56,645 nt of DNA from Mucilaginibacter sp. (lineage in GTDB: Bacteria; Bacteroidota; Bacteroidia; Sphingobacteriales; Sphingobacteriaceae): positions 1 through 56,645 of the forward strand of contig JAQBOV010000085.1 in NCBI GenBank assembly GCA_028287895.1, given 5' to 3'. The notes under the pieces were generated by a model that worked only from the letters and a program-made list of their open reading frames with translations, was not told the DNA's origin and searched no databases. This document shows positions 44,252 to 54,442 of this stretch, piece by piece (the first letter of the stretch is position 1; each line of letters starts with the position of its first letter). The position numbers and the translations under genes were made by a program.

Positions 44252-44671
44252 TTATGCGTGTTTAGCCACTTCAAAAAGCTCTTTTATTTTCTCCACGTTT
44301 AATGGTTTCGAAATAAAGTCTTTCACAATAGGGTATGAACGCGCTTTGTTAATATCATTACTGAACACCGATGACGATATGATATAAACTTTGCATTTAC
44401 TTAACGGGTCAATGTTTAAGCGGGAATATTCATCCAGAAATTCCCAGCCATTCATGATAGGCATGTTGATATCCAGCAGAATATAGTCAGGCAGCTTAGA
44501 AGGATCGTTCCGTTGTATGTCCAGCAATAGATCAATTGCATACTTTCCATGCAGGCAGGCCATGATGTCTGTATTTAACAGCGCCTTCTTTATTAATTTG
44601 ATGGAAATAAAGTTGTTTATTTCATCATCATCAACCAGCAAAATGCTCACAGAGCCATTAGTATTAGTCAT
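44252..44671 (-). CDS. Stand-alone response regulator receiver protein
   Basis: 139 aa from MTNTNGSVSI (an ATG 27 bases upstream is possible). A single CheY-like receiver: acidic pocket in LLVDDDEIN (Asp14-Asp16), phospho-acceptor Asp67 in ILLDINMP, the Thr/Ser switch in YIISSSVFS and the conserved Lys in VKDFISKPL. No output domain and no adjacent kinase, so it probably acts in a phosphorelay or on a protein partner. Confidence 0.92.
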   Translation of the reverse strand: MTNTNGSVSILLVDDDEINNFISIKLIKKALLNTDIMACLHGKYAIDLLLDIQRNDPSKLPDYILLDINMPIMNGWEFLDEYSRLNIDPLSKCKVYIISSSVFSNDINKARSYPIVKDFISKPLNVEKIKELFEVAKHA

Positions 44672-44829
44672 ATATGCTTTATACGATACAAAAATCAAAA
44701 GGTTATGCAGGTAATTGGCGTAAAATAAAAAAACGTGATTTTTAAAATACTTTACAAGTTACCGTTTTATAGTAACGATTGCTGCATGTTGATTATTATT
44801 CAAAGATTTGATCCGGAAAGCTAATCTGC

Positions 44830-45141
44830 CTAAAACTCGTAATCCCGCTCTACCTTACATATTCGGGTTTTGTAATGCGTATACCATTTTTGGCGGCCCT
44901 GTTGCTGGGCAAATAAATGACGCGCATTCGCTTTCCAGTTTTTAATAGCCTCCGTTGAGTCCCAGTAGGATATGGTTATACCTAATCCTTCTCTTGCCGC
45001 CTCAACACCAAGGAATCCGGGTTGTTGCCTGGCCAGCTCTTCCATCTCGACAGACATGGCCCCATAACCATTATCGCCTTCAGTCCGCAGCGATGTAAAG
45101 ATGACAGCGTAATAGGGTGGTTGGGGGGTGTTGGCAATCAT
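44830..45141 (-). CDS. ABM-domain (antibiotic biosynthesis monooxygenase-like) protein
   Basis: 103 aa, one ferredoxin-like alpha-beta domain: PYYAVIFTSLRTEGDNGYG, MEELARQQPGFLGVEAAREG, ISYWDSTEAIKNWKANARHL and WYTHYKTRICKVERDYEF. This matches the small family annotated as heme-degrading or ABM monooxygenase-like, often without proven activity. Confidence 0.85.
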   Translation of the reverse strand: MIANTPQPPYYAVIFTSLRTEGDNGYGAMSVEMEELARQQPGFLGVEAAREGLGITISYWDSTEAIKNWKANARHLFAQQQGRQKWYTHYKTRICKVERDYEF

Positions 45142-45250
45142 ATTTTATCGTGCAAATTTCAGATATGCAAATGTATTTGATGTGCAAGTTTCAAATGTGC
45201 AGACGGTTTGTTTGTCATCTGCACATTCGCATAGCTTCCTATCTGCACAT
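45142..45250. repeat. Stuttering and inverted spacer (ATGTGCAGA unit)
   Basis: The gap between gcvP and the ABM gene repeats GTGCAAATTTCAGATATGCAA-like words. It contains a perfect 9-base inverted pair ATGTGCAGA (45195-45203) / TCTGCACAT (45218-45226), with another ATCTGCACAT near 45240. No T-run terminator follows. Confidence 0.6.
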
Positions 45251-48142
45251 TTATTCTATTACGCTTTCTTCAAATTCATAATCCTCAAGCGGCGGGCATG
45301 AACAGATCAATGTCCTGTCCCCATAAGTATCATTAACGCGGCCAACCGAAGGCCAGAATTTATAGGCGGCAACGTATGGAAGCGGAAATGCCGCTTTTTG
45401 ACGCGTATATGGATGATCCCACTCATTACCTGTAACAACCGCAACGGTATGAGGTGCATTTTTAAGCGGGTTATTTGTCTTGTCCGATAGCCCTTTTTCT
45501 ACATCATCAATTTCGTGGCGGATAGCGATCATGGCGTCACAAAAACGATCAATTTCATGCTTAGGCTCTGATTCTGTCGGCTCAACCATTACCGTACCTG
45601 CAACCGGGAACGAAACCGTCGGTGCATGGAAGCCGTAATCCATCAGCCGTTTGGCAATATCAGTTACCTCAATACCGAAATTCTTAAATGCACGGCAGTC
45701 CAGTATCATTTCGTGTGCGCAACGACCATTGGCGCCGGTATATAATACCGGATAATGGTGTTTTAAGCGGGTATTAATATAATTAGCGTTCAATATCGCA
45801 TAACGTGTAGCATCAGTTAAACCCTCACTACCCATCATGGCGATATAGGCGTGCGATATGATCAGTATAGAAGCTGAGCCCCATGGCGCTGATGAAACAG
45901 CGTGAATGGATTTTCCCCTGTCAATATCAACCACCGCATGCCCCGGCAAATAAGGCACCAGGTGTTTAGCTACCCCAATTGGCCCCATACCCGGGCCGCC
46001 GCCGCCATGCGGTATACAAAATGTTTTATGCAGGTTTAAGTGACAAACATCGGCTCCTATTCCAGCCGGGCTGGTTAAACCAACCTGTGCATTCATGTTG
46101 GCGCCATCCATGTACACCTGGCCGCCATTGCGGTGAATGATCTGGCAAATATCAATAATGGCTTCCTCAAAAACGCCATGTGTTGAAGGGTAGGTTACCA
46201 TCAGGCATGAAAGATCATTGTTATGCTGTTCCGCTTTTTCTTTCAGGTCGGCAACATCAATATTTCCGTTATCATCACATTTCACTACGACGATCTTCAT
46301 GCCGGCCATAGCCGCTGACGCCGGGTTGGTGCCATGTGCAGATGAAGGGATCAAAGCAATATTCCGGTGCTTTTCGCCCCGGTCATGATGATAAGCACGG
46401 ATCACCATTAAACCGGCATATTCACCCTGTGCACCGGCATTGGGCTGCAGGCTCATAGCGGCAAAACCGGTAATTTCTGACAACCAGTTATTCAGTTCAT
46501 CAAACAACTGCATATAGCCGCCCACCTGATCGGCAGGGGCAAACGGGTGCATTTTGCTAAACTCGGGCCAGGTAACCGGTACCATTTCCGTGGTGGCGTT
46601 CAGTTTCATCGTGCACGAGCCCAGAGCGATCATCGAGTGGCAAAGGGAAAGGTCTTTAGCCTCCAATGATTTGATATAACGCAACATCTCATGTTCAGAA
46701 TGATGGGTGTTGAAAATGGCGTGAGTCAGGTAGTCCGATTTACGCTGCAGATCAGCCGGGATAACTGTTTTCACATTTGCTTTCAGTTCATCAAAACTCA
46801 CATCACTCAATGTTTTGCCTTTTACTTTTGCAAAAAAGCGCACCATCGTTTTAATATCTTCGGGCGACGTAGTTTCGTCGGTGGAGATCGTAATAACTGA
46901 ACCCTCATAGTGCAGATTCATTTCGTTATTGATCGCTTCGGCATGAATAGGGCCGACCAGGTCACCCAGGTCAAATTTCAGCGTATCGAAATAAGCTTTG
47001 TTCAATTGCTTATAGCCTAATTGTTCCAGTGATTGTGAAAGCAATACCGACAAGCCATGTATCCTTTGGGCAATTAGTTTAACCCCTTTAGGGCCATGAT
47101 AGACCGCGTAACATCCTGCCATAATAGCCAGTAATGCCTGGGCAGTGCAAATATTGGAGGTAGCCTTATCCCTGCGGATGTGCTGCTCGCGGGTTTGCAA
47201 GGCCATACGCAGCGCATAATTTCCGGCGCTATCGATCGTAACCCCGATGATGCGGCCTGGTATAGATCTTTTATATTCTTCTTTAGTAGCAAAAAATGCT
47301 GCATGCGGACCGCCGAAGCCCATCGGTACACCAAAACGTTGGGTTGACCCAACTACCACGTCAGCGCCCCACTCGCCCGGGGGGGTTAACAGTGCCAGGC
47401 CCATGATATCGGCCACGACAGTCAGCTTAATACCCTTTTCATGTCCTTTAGCCGCAAAGCCGGAATAATCGTATACCTGGCCATGCCCTGCCGGATATTG
47501 TACAATGGCCCCGAATATATTTTCGTTCAGTTCAACGGTGCGGTGGTCGCCAATCTGAATTTCGATTCCATAAGGCTGGGACCTTGTTTTTAATATATCA
47601 ATAGTCTGAGGGAACACCTCATCCGACACAAAAAACACTTTAGCGTTTGGATTTTTGCGCAGGCTGTATTGCATAAACATCGCCTCCGCCGCAGCGGTAC
47701 CCTCGTCAAGCAAAGAAGCATTGGCAATTTCCATACCCGTAAGATCGATCACCATGGTCTGGAAATTCAATAAAGCCTGTAAACGGCCTTGTGCTATTTC
47801 GGCCTGGTAAGGGGTATACTGCGTATACCAACCGGGGTTCTCCAATATATTGCGCTGAATAACGCCCGGAACGATCACATCGTAATAGCCCTGCCCAATA
47901 AACGATTTGAATACTTTGTTTTTTGATGCCGTTTGCTTTAACGTATTGAGGTAATCAAACTCACTTTTTGCAGGCGGCAGCTCGAGTGGTTTTTTCAGCC
48001 TGATCCTGGCCGGAATGGTTTGTGCTATCAATTCATCAAGCGAACTTACACCTACCGTTTTTAACATTTGAGCCGTATCTGCGGCGTTTGGAGCAATATG
48101 CCTGTATTGAAATTGCTCCTGATAATCTGTGTTCAACTTCAT
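45251..48142 (-). CDS. gcvP: Glycine dehydrogenase (decarboxylating), P-protein
   Basis: 963 aa from [11 protein letters not shown] (an upstream ATG 27 bases earlier is less likely). It is the single-chain P-protein of the glycine cleavage system, which decarboxylates glycine with PLP and passes the aminomethyl group to GcvH. The PLP lysine is in [20 protein letters not shown] (about residue 702). Other landmarks: [55 protein letters not shown]. No gcvT or gcvH nearby. Confidence 0.97.
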   Translation of the reverse strand: MKLNTDYQEQFQYRHIAPNAADTAQMLKTVGVSSLDELIAQTIPARIRLKKPLELPPAKSEFDYLNTLKQTASKNKVFKSFIGQGYYDVIVPGVIQRNILENPGWYTQYTPYQAEIAQGRLQALLNFQTMVIDLTGMEIANASLLDEGTAAAEAMFMQYSLRKNPNAKVFFVSDEVFPQTIDILKTRSQPYGIEIQIGDHRTVELNENIFGAIVQYPAGHGQVYDYSGFAAKGHEKGIKLTVVADIMGLALLTPPGEWGADVVVGSTQRFGVPMGFGGPHAAFFATKEEYKRSIPGRIIGVTIDSAGNYALRMALQTREQHIRRDKATSNICTAQALLAIMAGCYAVYHGPKGVKLIAQRIHGLSVLLSQSLEQLGYKQLNKAYFDTLKFDLGDLVGPIHAEAINNEMNLHYEGSVITISTDETTSPEDIKTMVRFFAKVKGKTLSDVSFDELKANVKTVIPADLQRKSDYLTHAIFNTHHSEHEMLRYIKSLEAKDLSLCHSMIALGSCTMKLNATTEMVPVTWPEFSKMHPFAPADQVGGYMQLFDELNNWLSEITGFAAMSLQPNAGAQGEYAGLMVIRAYHHDRGEKHRNIALIPSSAHGTNPASAAMAGMKIVVVKCDDNGNIDVADLKEKAEQHNNDLSCLMVTYPSTHGVFEEAIIDICQIIHRNGGQVYMDGANMNAQVGLTSPAGIGADVCHLNLHKTFCIPHGGGGPGMGPIGVAKHLVPYLPGHAVVDIDRGKSIHAVSSAPWGSASILIISHAYIAMMGSEGLTDATRYAILNANYINTRLKHHYPVLYTGANGRCAHEMILDCRAFKNFGIEVTDIAKRLMDYGFHAPTVSFPVAGTVMVEPTESEPKHEIDRFCDAMIAIRHEIDDVEKGLSDKTNNPLKNAPHTVAVVTGNEWDHPYTRQKAAFPLPYVAAYKFWPSVGRVNDTYGDRTLICSCPPLEDYEFEESVIE

Positions 48143-48304
48143 GAATCCGGGGTCCCTTAAATTTTGCACGAAGGTACGAATTTAGGTAATTATTAACAAT
48201 TGGGTAACTCGATAGTGACAATGGTTTTACAGTAGTGGTTCGAAGCTGAATTAACGAATCAGCGAAATTAAATGACGGGATAAAAAAATTCGCTAAATTC
48301 CGGT

Positions 48305-49024
48305 TCAGGTAGCTAATTGCCTCAAATACATTTGTATCGTATTTTCCAATCCATAATACAGCGCATCGCAGATCAGTGCGTGGCCAATGCTTACTTCTTC
48401 CAGCGCGGGTATATTTTCAGCAAAATATTTCAGGTTATGCAAGTCGAGATCGTGGCCGGCGTTGATGCCAAGGCCGGCATTTTTAGCTGCTTCAGCTGCC
48501 TGCATATAAGGTGCTATAGCCAGTTCCCGGCCCTGGTGATAATGATGGGCATAAGCTTCGGTGTATAATTCTATCCGGTCGGTGCCGGTAGTGGCTGCGG
48601 CCTCCACCATTTCGGGGATAGGGTCAACAAATATCGAAACCCGTATGCCGGCATTTTTAAAAACCCGGATCATATCTTTCAGGTACCGCTGATTTTGGAT
48701 AGTATCCCAGCCATGGTTTGAAGTGATCTGCCCAAGGCCATCAGGTACCAGAGTCACCTGCTCTGGTTGATTAGCCAAAACCAGGTCTATAAATTTTTGT
48801 TCCTGGCAGTTGCCTTCGATGTTAAACTCAGTAGTTACTATCTTCTTTAGTCCGGACACATCATTATAACGGATATGCCGCTCGTCAGGCCGGGGATGCA
48901 CCGTGATGCCCTGAGCTCCAAAACGTTCGCAGTCCCTGGCAACCTGTATCAGGTCAGGGTTATTCCCTCCGCGCGAGTTGCGCAATGTGGCAATTTTATT
49001 AATATTAACGGATAATCGGGTCAT
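48305..49024 (-). CDS. pdxJ: Pyridoxine 5'-phosphate synthase
   Basis: 239 aa TIM barrel making PNP from DXP and 3-amino-2-oxopropyl phosphate, the last ring-forming step of DXP-dependent vitamin B6 synthesis. Signatures: [32 protein letters not shown], and [32 protein letters not shown]. It precedes gcvP, a PLP enzyme, in the same direction, 162 bases apart. Confidence 0.96.
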   Translation of the reverse strand: MTRLSVNINKIATLRNSRGGNNPDLIQVARDCERFGAQGITVHPRPDERHIRYNDVSGLKKIVTTEFNIEGNCQEQKFIDLVLANQPEQVTLVPDGLGQITSNHGWDTIQNQRYLKDMIRVFKNAGIRVSIFVDPIPEMVEAAATTGTDRIELYTEAYAHHYHQGRELAIAPYMQAAEAAKNAGLGINAGHDLDLHNLKYFAENIPALEEVSIGHALICDALYYGLENTIQMYLRQLAT

Positions 49025-49507
49025 TTAAGCAAATAGTTTCACTTGGTAAATATCATTATTCCTTGTTTAACATCTTCAACAATTTTATGATTCCTTTTAT
49101 TTGAGACCTTAATATGGAAATTTTCCCCATATTAGCGGCTACGGCCGAAAGCCGGAATTAGCCCTGCCGCATAGCCGTTTCAACAAAAGTATATCAGTCA
49201 GGCATCATATTTGCTATTGGCAATGCATCTTTCGGATGATGACCGGCAATTTTTGTTTTTTTTACCTATTGCCCCCACCATCCTGAAACTGACACCGGTT
49301 TAAATAACTTAAACAATTATTTAAAAACCAAAAACTTATATCTTTAAACGCTGAAATGTAACATAAATATGGGCTGCTTTAATTTGGTGATGTGTGTTTG
49401 CTTTAATAAAATGGGAATTCAAATTAACAGATCTTTAATATCAGCCGGGCCATTTTTGCCTGATAATCCGAAATGGCAATACTTACCGTTAACCTTTTAA
49501 AAAATAA
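49025..49507. other. Gene-free divergent gap before the MORN gene
   Basis: 483 bases between divergent pdxJ and the MORN protein gene. No convincing ORF, tRNA or terminator was seen. A one-mismatch -7 box (TATCTTTA, 49339-49346) is the only promoter-like word for the MORN gene. The region is AT-rich from 49300 on, with a GC-richer patch (GGCTACGGCCGAAAGCCGG, about 49137-49155) that could form a short hairpin. Confidence 0.4.
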
Positions 49508-51877
49508 ATGATCAAGATAAAATTTATCTTTCTGTTTGTATTACTATGGTCATTCCATTGCTACGCCCAAAACACAACCGGCTGTATTATGGGCAATTGC
49601 AAAGATGGTATTGGGGTAGTTGTTTTCCCCGATGGGAGAAAATATGGCGGCGAATTCCGGGATGGCAAAATAGACGGCAAGGGAACAATGACCTGGCCTG
49701 ATAAAAGAAAATATTACGGCTCCTGGAAAAATGACAAATATAACGGATTGGGAACAATGACCTGGCCTGACGGACATAAATATATCGGCGAGTGGAAAAA
49801 CGGCTATAAAGATGGAACAGGCACCGAGACATGGTCGGCAAAAAAAAGATATGACGGCGGTTACCGGGTAGGGCGCAGAAACGGGCAGGGAACAATGAAT
49901 TTTCCGGATGGAAGAAAATATGTAGGTGAATGGGAAAATGACACGCAAACAGGGCAAGGGTTACAGACCTGGCCCAACGGAGAAAAATATATCGGCGGAT
50001 GGAAAAATGATAGAAGGAACGGCCAGGGAACAAATACTTATGCCAATGGAAACAGGTATGACGGGGAATGGGCCGACAACGTCAAAGAAGGATTTGGTAC
50101 AATGACCTGGCCAGGCGGCAGAAAGTATACCGGCGAGTGGGAAGATGACATGCAAAACGGGCATGGAGTGGAAACCTGGAAAACAGGAGAGAAATATGAA
50201 GGGGAATGGAGAAATAACATGAGGAACGGGCCGGGAACAGAAAATTATCTTGACGGGAGCAAGTATGAAGGGGGCTGGAACAATGATAAAAAGAACGGGC
50301 AGGGAACGATGAGCTATGCTGATGGAAGCAAATATGAAGGGGAATGGAAGGATAATAAAAAAAACGGGCAGGGAACGATGACTTTCCCAAATGGGAAAAA
50401 GCATGCCGGCATATGGAAAGATGATGTTTTCGACGAGGAAAAAAAATACGCACTGGCTGATAATGGCACAGTTGCTTCTAAACCTAGAACCCCTGCTGAA
50501 TTGAAAGTAACAGGCATCACCTTTAATGATAGCCTTGGCAATAAGAACAGCATTCTGGATGCAAATGAAAAAGCAGAAATAAAATTTACTTTATTCAATC
50601 AAGGTAAAGGCAATGCCAGCAACATCATCATAGGGATACAGGACCTGAATTTTACAAAAGGCATAACCTATGAGGTTAAGCAAACCTACGACTCCCTGGC
50701 AGCCGGTGAGCAAAAAAATATAATCATACCTGTTTCCAGTAACATGGAATTAGCAACCGGGGAAACAAATTTTAAGATTCAGATACATGAGGGCAATGGC
50801 TTTGATGCAGGCCCATTTTATATCGCATTTAAAACACGGGAATTTACAAGACCCCGGACTGTAGTTACAAACGACAAAACCACAGCTGGCTGCGTGATAG
50901 GGAATTGCAAAAATGGAAATGGGGCAATGATCTTCCCCGATGGGCGAAAATATAATGGTCAATGGAGAAATAATAAAATGGAGGGCAAAGGAACCATGAC
51001 CTGGACTGATGGACGGGCATATTATGGAGAATGGAAACAGGATAAACAAAATGGACAGGGAACCGAAATAGGGGCAGACGGCGGCAAATACGTGGGCCAA
51101 TGGAGAGATGGCTCCAGAGATGGCAAGGGGACCTATGCTTCAGCGATAGGGCGAAGATATTCAGGATCTTGGAAAGGCGACAAACAAAATGGCGAGGGCC
51201 TGATGGTTTGGCCGACCGGCCAGAAATATTTGGGTCAATGGAAAGATGGCCGCAGAAACGGGCGGGGAATAATGTTGTGGCCGACGGGCGAAAAGTATGA
51301 TGGCTTGTGGAAAGACGACAAACAGGACGGACAAGGAATATTTTACTATACCAATAAACAGGTATATGAAGGTGAATGGAAACAGGACCAAATAAATGGG
51401 CTTGGAACGATGACTTACGCGAACGGGAAGAAAAGCATTGGTGAATGGAAGGATGGCGTTTTAGCGAAGGAAGGGACAGTAAGCCATGTTGAAAAGCCGC
51501 CCAGACCCAAATCGCCCGCTGTGCTGGAAGTAGTAAATGCAACATTTGTTGATAGCGTGGGCAATAATAACAATGTGTTACACCCAAATGAAAAAGCAAA
51601 AATAAAATTTACCTTATCAAATCAGGGCAAGGGCGATGCCTACAACCTGATAATTGAAATAAAAGATCTAAATGCAATTAATGGAATAGAATATGTTGCT
51701 AAACAAACCCTTTCGCATTTATCATCCAGGAAGGCAATAGTTGTAACAATCCCTGTTCACGGTAACGCCGGATTGATAACAGGGAACGCAAATTTCAGGA
51801 TTAAAATAACCGAGGGGAACGGATATGATGCCGATCCTTTTTATATTAATTTTAAAACCGAGGGAAAAACATTATAA
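49508..51877 (+). CDS. Exported MORN-repeat protein with internal duplication
   Basis: 789 aa with a signal peptide (MIKIKFIFLFVLLWSFHCYAQ). Two parallel modules follow. Module 1: a Cys-containing lead (GCIMGNCKDGIG), eleven 23-aa MORN repeats (about 45-297, pattern KYxGEWKNDxxNGxGTMTW) and a partial twelfth, then a beta-sandwich (about 328-445; NEKAEIKFTLFNQGKGNAS) of CARDB-like type. Module 2 repeats this: GCVIGNCKNGNG, seven MORN repeats (about 481-641) plus a partial one, and a second sandwich (about 669-789; NEKAKIKFTLSNQGKGDAY). Probably periplasmic or surface-exposed and a binding scaffold; ligand unknown. Confidence 0.88.
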   Translation: MIKIKFIFLFVLLWSFHCYAQNTTGCIMGNCKDGIGVVVFPDGRKYGGEFRDGKIDGKGTMTWPDKRKYYGSWKNDKYNGLGTMTWPDGHKYIGEWKNGYKDGTGTETWSAKKRYDGGYRVGRRNGQGTMNFPDGRKYVGEWENDTQTGQGLQTWPNGEKYIGGWKNDRRNGQGTNTYANGNRYDGEWADNVKEGFGTMTWPGGRKYTGEWEDDMQNGHGVETWKTGEKYEGEWRNNMRNGPGTENYLDGSKYEGGWNNDKKNGQGTMSYADGSKYEGEWKDNKKNGQGTMTFPNGKKHAGIWKDDVFDEEKKYALADNGTVASKPRTPAELKVTGITFNDSLGNKNSILDANEKAEIKFTLFNQGKGNASNIIIGIQDLNFTKGITYEVKQTYDSLAAGEQKNIIIPVSSNMELATGETNFKIQIHEGNGFDAGPFYIAFKTREFTRPRTVVTNDKTTAGCVIGNCKNGNGAMIFPDGRKYNGQWRNNKMEGKGTMTWTDGRAYYGEWKQDKQNGQGTEIGADGGKYVGQWRDGSRDGKGTYASAIGRRYSGSWKGDKQNGEGLMVWPTGQKYLGQWKDGRRNGRGIMLWPTGEKYDGLWKDDKQDGQGIFYYTNKQVYEGEWKQDQINGLGTMTYANGKKSIGEWKDGVLAKEGTVSHVEKPPRPKSPAVLEVVNATFVDSVGNNNNVLHPNEKAKIKFTLSNQGKGDAYNLIIEIKDLNAINGIEYVAKQTLSHLSSRKAIVVTIPVHGNAGLITGNANFRIKITEGNGYDADPFYINFKTEGKTL
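49640..50398 (+). repeat. 69-bp coding tandem repeats, MORN block 1
   Basis: Eleven in-frame 69-base units encoding 23-residue MORN repeats. Units differ at many bases but share GGNACAATGACCTGG- and TGGAAAAATGA-like words. Confidence 0.85.
50948..51430 (+). repeat. 69-bp coding tandem repeats, MORN block 2
   Basis: Seven further 69-base units encoding MORN repeats in the second module of the same protein. Confidence 0.85.
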
Positions 51878-51964
51878 ACCCTAACGTTAAAACACAAAGG
51901 GGCCACATTTGTTATTAAGCTATCTTTAACGTAAGCGCTTTGTTTTACTTAGCTATATTAAAAC

Positions 51965-52357
51965 ATGAGACACCTGTTTACCATTTCTGCAATAATCCTG
52001 TTGTCCATCCTTAGGGTATCAGCTCAGGGTATCGTTCCTGCAAAATATGCGCTAAGGCATCTTGGTAAGAAAGTCACCATCTGCGATAAGGTTTACGGCG
52101 CCAACAGCAATTCAAACGCAACGTTTTTATATCTTGGCGGCGACTATCCGGAACAATTATTGACCATCATTATAAAACCCGGCGAGCTGGCTAAGTTTAA
52201 AGCCCATCCCGGAACCGATTTTAAAGGGAAGGATATCTACGTTACAGGAGTGATTATATCTGATAAAGGCAAAGCACAAATTGTAGTAACTAACCCCAAA
52301 CAGATCAGGCCATTATTGGTGGATAGCCCGGTTAAACAAATACAAAGAGTAAATTAA
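51965..52357 (+). CDS. Small exported OB-fold-like protein
   Basis: 130 aa with a signal peptide (MRHLFTISAIILLSILRVSAQ). The mature part reads like a small beta-barrel: AKYALRHLGKKVTICDKVYG, ATFLYLGGDYPEQLLTIIIK, GKDIYVTGVIISDKGKAQIVV, ending in the NPKQI motif. This matches Bacteroidota exported proteins described as nucleic-acid-binding OB-fold-like, but ligand binding is not evident from sequence. It follows the MORN gene by 87 bases in the same direction. Confidence 0.72.
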   Translation: MRHLFTISAIILLSILRVSAQGIVPAKYALRHLGKKVTICDKVYGANSNSNATFLYLGGDYPEQLLTIIIKPGELAKFKAHPGTDFKGKDIYVTGVIISDKGKAQIVVTNPKQIRPLLVDSPVKQIQRVN

Positions 52358-52471
52358 AATCTTCTTTGCTGATACAATAGCGCGTGGCAGGAGAGCGATA
52401 AAAGAATGGCTATGCGGAATTTATTACCCTGCCGGCAGATAAAAAGAAGTAATCAGAACCGCAGATAACAA

Positions 52472-52502
52472 AAAAGGACATGATCCTAAAACCACGTCCT
52501 TT
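52472..52502. terminator. Terminator between convergent genes
   Basis: Arms AAAGGACATG (52473-52482) and CACGTCCTTT (52493-52502) form a 10-position stem with one mismatch. On the minus strand it is followed by T6, giving a good terminator for ahcY; in + sense it is weaker. Confidence 0.75.
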
Positions 52503-52546
52503 CATATTTTCAACTTCAGATTTGATTCAGAACTGAAGACTCAGAC

Positions 52547-53866
52547 TTAATAACGATAATATTCCGGTTTAAACGGCCCGCTAACTGCGACGCCGATGTA
52601 ATCAGCCTGGTATTGGTCTAATTCTTCCAGTTCAACGCCAATTTTAGCCAAGTGCAGGCGGGCTACTTTTTCATCCAAATGTTTTGGCAGCGTATAAACC
52701 TTGTTCTCGTATCGGTCCGTGTTTGTCCAAAGCTCCAGCTGTGCCAAAGTCTGGTTGGTGAACGAGTTAGACATTACAAAGCTTGGGTGACCGGTTGCAC
52801 AACCTAGGTTTACCAAACGGCCTTCGGCCAATACAATCACGTCTTTGCCATCAATGGTATATTTATCAACCTGTGGTTTAATTTCAATTTTGGTATTACC
52901 ATAGGTGCCATTCAGCCAGGCCATATCTATCTCGTTGTCAAAGTGGCCGATGTTACATACGATCGCTTTGTCCTTCAGCGCACGGAAATGTTTTTCGCGT
53001 ACAATATCACAGTTACCTGTAGCAGTTACCACAATATCAGCTTCAGTAATAGCGGTCGATAATTTTTTAACTTCAAAACCTTCCATAGCAGCCTGCAGCG
53101 CACATATCGGGTCAATTTCGGTTACAATGACACGCACGCCCGCATTACGCAATGAATCGGCGGAACCTTTACCCACATCCCCATAACCGCAAACAACAGC
53201 CACCTTACCGGCCATCATTACATCAGTAGCACGACGGATAGCGTCGACTAACGATTCACGGCAGCCATATTTATTATCAAATTTCGATTTGGTAACCGAG
53301 TCGTTTACGTTAATAGCAGGCATTGGCAATGTGCCATTTTTCATCCGCTCATACAAACGGTGCACCCCCGTCGTAGTTTCCTCAGACAGCCCCTTAATAG
53401 CGGCTATCAGTTCAGGATATTTATCCAGCACCATATTGGTCAGGTCACCCCCATCGTCTAAGATCATGTTCAATGGCTTACGGTCCTGGCCAAAAAACAG
53501 TGTTTGCTCAATACACCAGTCAAACTCTTCGGCATTCATACCTTTCCAGGCATAAACGGAAATGCCTGCGGCAGCAATAGCAGCAGCAGCATGATCCTGT
53601 GTCGAGAAGATATTGCATGACGACCAGGTCACATCGGCACCCAGTTCAATCAGTGTTTCAATTAAAACAGCGGTTTGAATGGTCATATGCAGGCAGCCTG
53701 CAATACGGGCGCCCTTTAGTGGTTTGGATGCGCCAAACTCCTTGCGCAAGGCCATCAAGCCAGGCATTTCTGCTTCGGCCAGGCCGATCTCTTTACGGCC
53801 CCATTCGGCCAGCGATAAATCTTTTACTTTGTATTTGGTGTACGTGGTTTCTACTGATGACGGCAT
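52547..53866 (-). CDS. ahcY: Adenosylhomocysteinase
   Basis: 439 aa NAD-dependent enzyme splitting SAH into adenosine and homocysteine, removing the inhibitor of SAM methyltransferases. Landmarks: [40 protein letters not shown], the NAD fold [33 protein letters not shown] and the conserved C-terminal KPEYYRY. A TACTTTTG promoter box precedes it by 22 bases. Bactofilin lies upstream in the same direction. Confidence 0.98.
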   Translation of the reverse strand: MPSSVETTYTKYKVKDLSLAEWGRKEIGLAEAEMPGLMALRKEFGASKPLKGARIAGCLHMTIQTAVLIETLIELGADVTWSSCNIFSTQDHAAAAIAAAGISVYAWKGMNAEEFDWCIEQTLFFGQDRKPLNMILDDGGDLTNMVLDKYPELIAAIKGLSEETTTGVHRLYERMKNGTLPMPAINVNDSVTKSKFDNKYGCRESLVDAIRRATDVMMAGKVAVVCGYGDVGKGSADSLRNAGVRVIVTEIDPICALQAAMEGFEVKKLSTAITEADIVVTATGNCDIVREKHFRALKDKAIVCNIGHFDNEIDMAWLNGTYGNTKIEIKPQVDKYTIDGKDVIVLAEGRLVNLGCATGHPSFVMSNSFTNQTLAQLELWTNTDRYENKVYTLPKHLDEKVARLHLAKIGVELEELDQYQADYIGVAVSGPFKPEYYRY

Positions 53867-53888
53867 AGCATTTTCATATTTTGAAATA

Positions 53889-53896
53889 CAAAAGTA
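53889..53896 (-). promoter_or_regulatory. Putative ahcY promoter -7 box (TACTTTTG)
   Basis: TAnnTTTG match on the minus strand between the bactofilin stop and ahcY, predicting a leader of about 15 bases. Confidence 0.45.
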
Positions 53897-53920
53897 AGAA
53901 ATAGAATTGTCTTAAGAAAA

Positions 53921-54328
53921 TCAGGCAGCGATAACTTCCTCTTTCAGCTGTTTATGATTATAATTACCATTGAGCGGCGACATAGCCAATTTGCCATTAT
54001 GTGCGCCCCCCGATTCCACCTGTAATACCTGTGTATTAATGTCTCCGGTTATCCGGCCGGTGCTCCTGATCTCGAGTGAGTGGGTATTAATGTTACCAAG
54101 AACGGTCCCATAAACTATCATTTCCTTAGTGACTACATTGCCGGTAACAACGCCCTTTTCTCCCAAAATCAAGCCTTCATCAATAAGCACATCGCCGGTT
54201 ATCTGTCCTTCTATCCGCACAAAGGCGGGAGCTTTCAGGTTACCATCTAAAACGCAACCTGCGCTGATCATAGTTGATATTACTTGCTGGTCAAGTTCTA
54301 CTTTATTCTTGTTTGAAAAAATAGCCAT
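53921..54328 (-). CDS. Bactofilin (polymer-forming cytoskeletal protein)
   Basis: 135 aa, one right-handed beta-helix domain of bactofilin type: ISAGCVLDGNLKAPAFVRIE, GQITGDVLIDEGLILGEKG, VTGNVVTKEMIVYGTVLGNI and GRITGDINTQVLQVESG, flanked by a short N-terminal tail and a disordered C-terminus. Bactofilins polymerise without nucleotide and guide cell-shape enzymes. The M23 peptidase directly upstream is a recurrent partner. Confidence 0.93.
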   Translation of the reverse strand: MAIFSNKNKVELDQQVISTMISAGCVLDGNLKAPAFVRIEGQITGDVLIDEGLILGEKGVVTGNVVTKEMIVYGTVLGNINTHSLEIRSTGRITGDINTQVLQVESGGAHNGKLAMSPLNGNYNHKQLKEEVIAA

Positions 54329-54343
54329 AGTTTATTTTTTTTT

Positions 54344-54433
54344 TATAAGTTGATTAAGTTGGACCTGCTTGCAGGTTTAGTTGATTAAGTTCATATGATA
54401 ATAAAATAACTTAACCAACCACGCACTATTCAC
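54344..54433. repeat. Dispersed inverted-repeat element, copy B
   Basis: Same layout as copy A: AAGTTGATTAAGTTGGACCTG then core CCTGCTTGCAGG (54364-54375), a second TTGATTAAGTT, an AT-rich spacer, and the reverse words AACTTAACCAACCACG and ACTATTCAC. It lies between the M23 peptidase and bactofilin genes. Confidence 0.6.
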
Positions 54434-54442
54434 CATTCCCTA

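Noticed and set aside
48261..48294. Hairpin AGCGAAATT/AATTCGCT after pdxJ as a terminator
   Set aside because: Arms are AT-rich, imperfect and the T run lies inside the loop side rather than after the stem.
49640..51430. Possible CRISPR or satellite array
   Set aside because: The 69-base period is in frame, units diverge as coding sequence does, and there are no spacers between identical repeats.
50865..51599. 244-aa minus-strand ORF and several others antisense to the MORN gene
   Set aside because: The 69-base repeat keeps several frames open at once; their translations are low-complexity repeats of His/Ser/Phe without family motifs, while the + frame has a signal peptide and clear MORN units.
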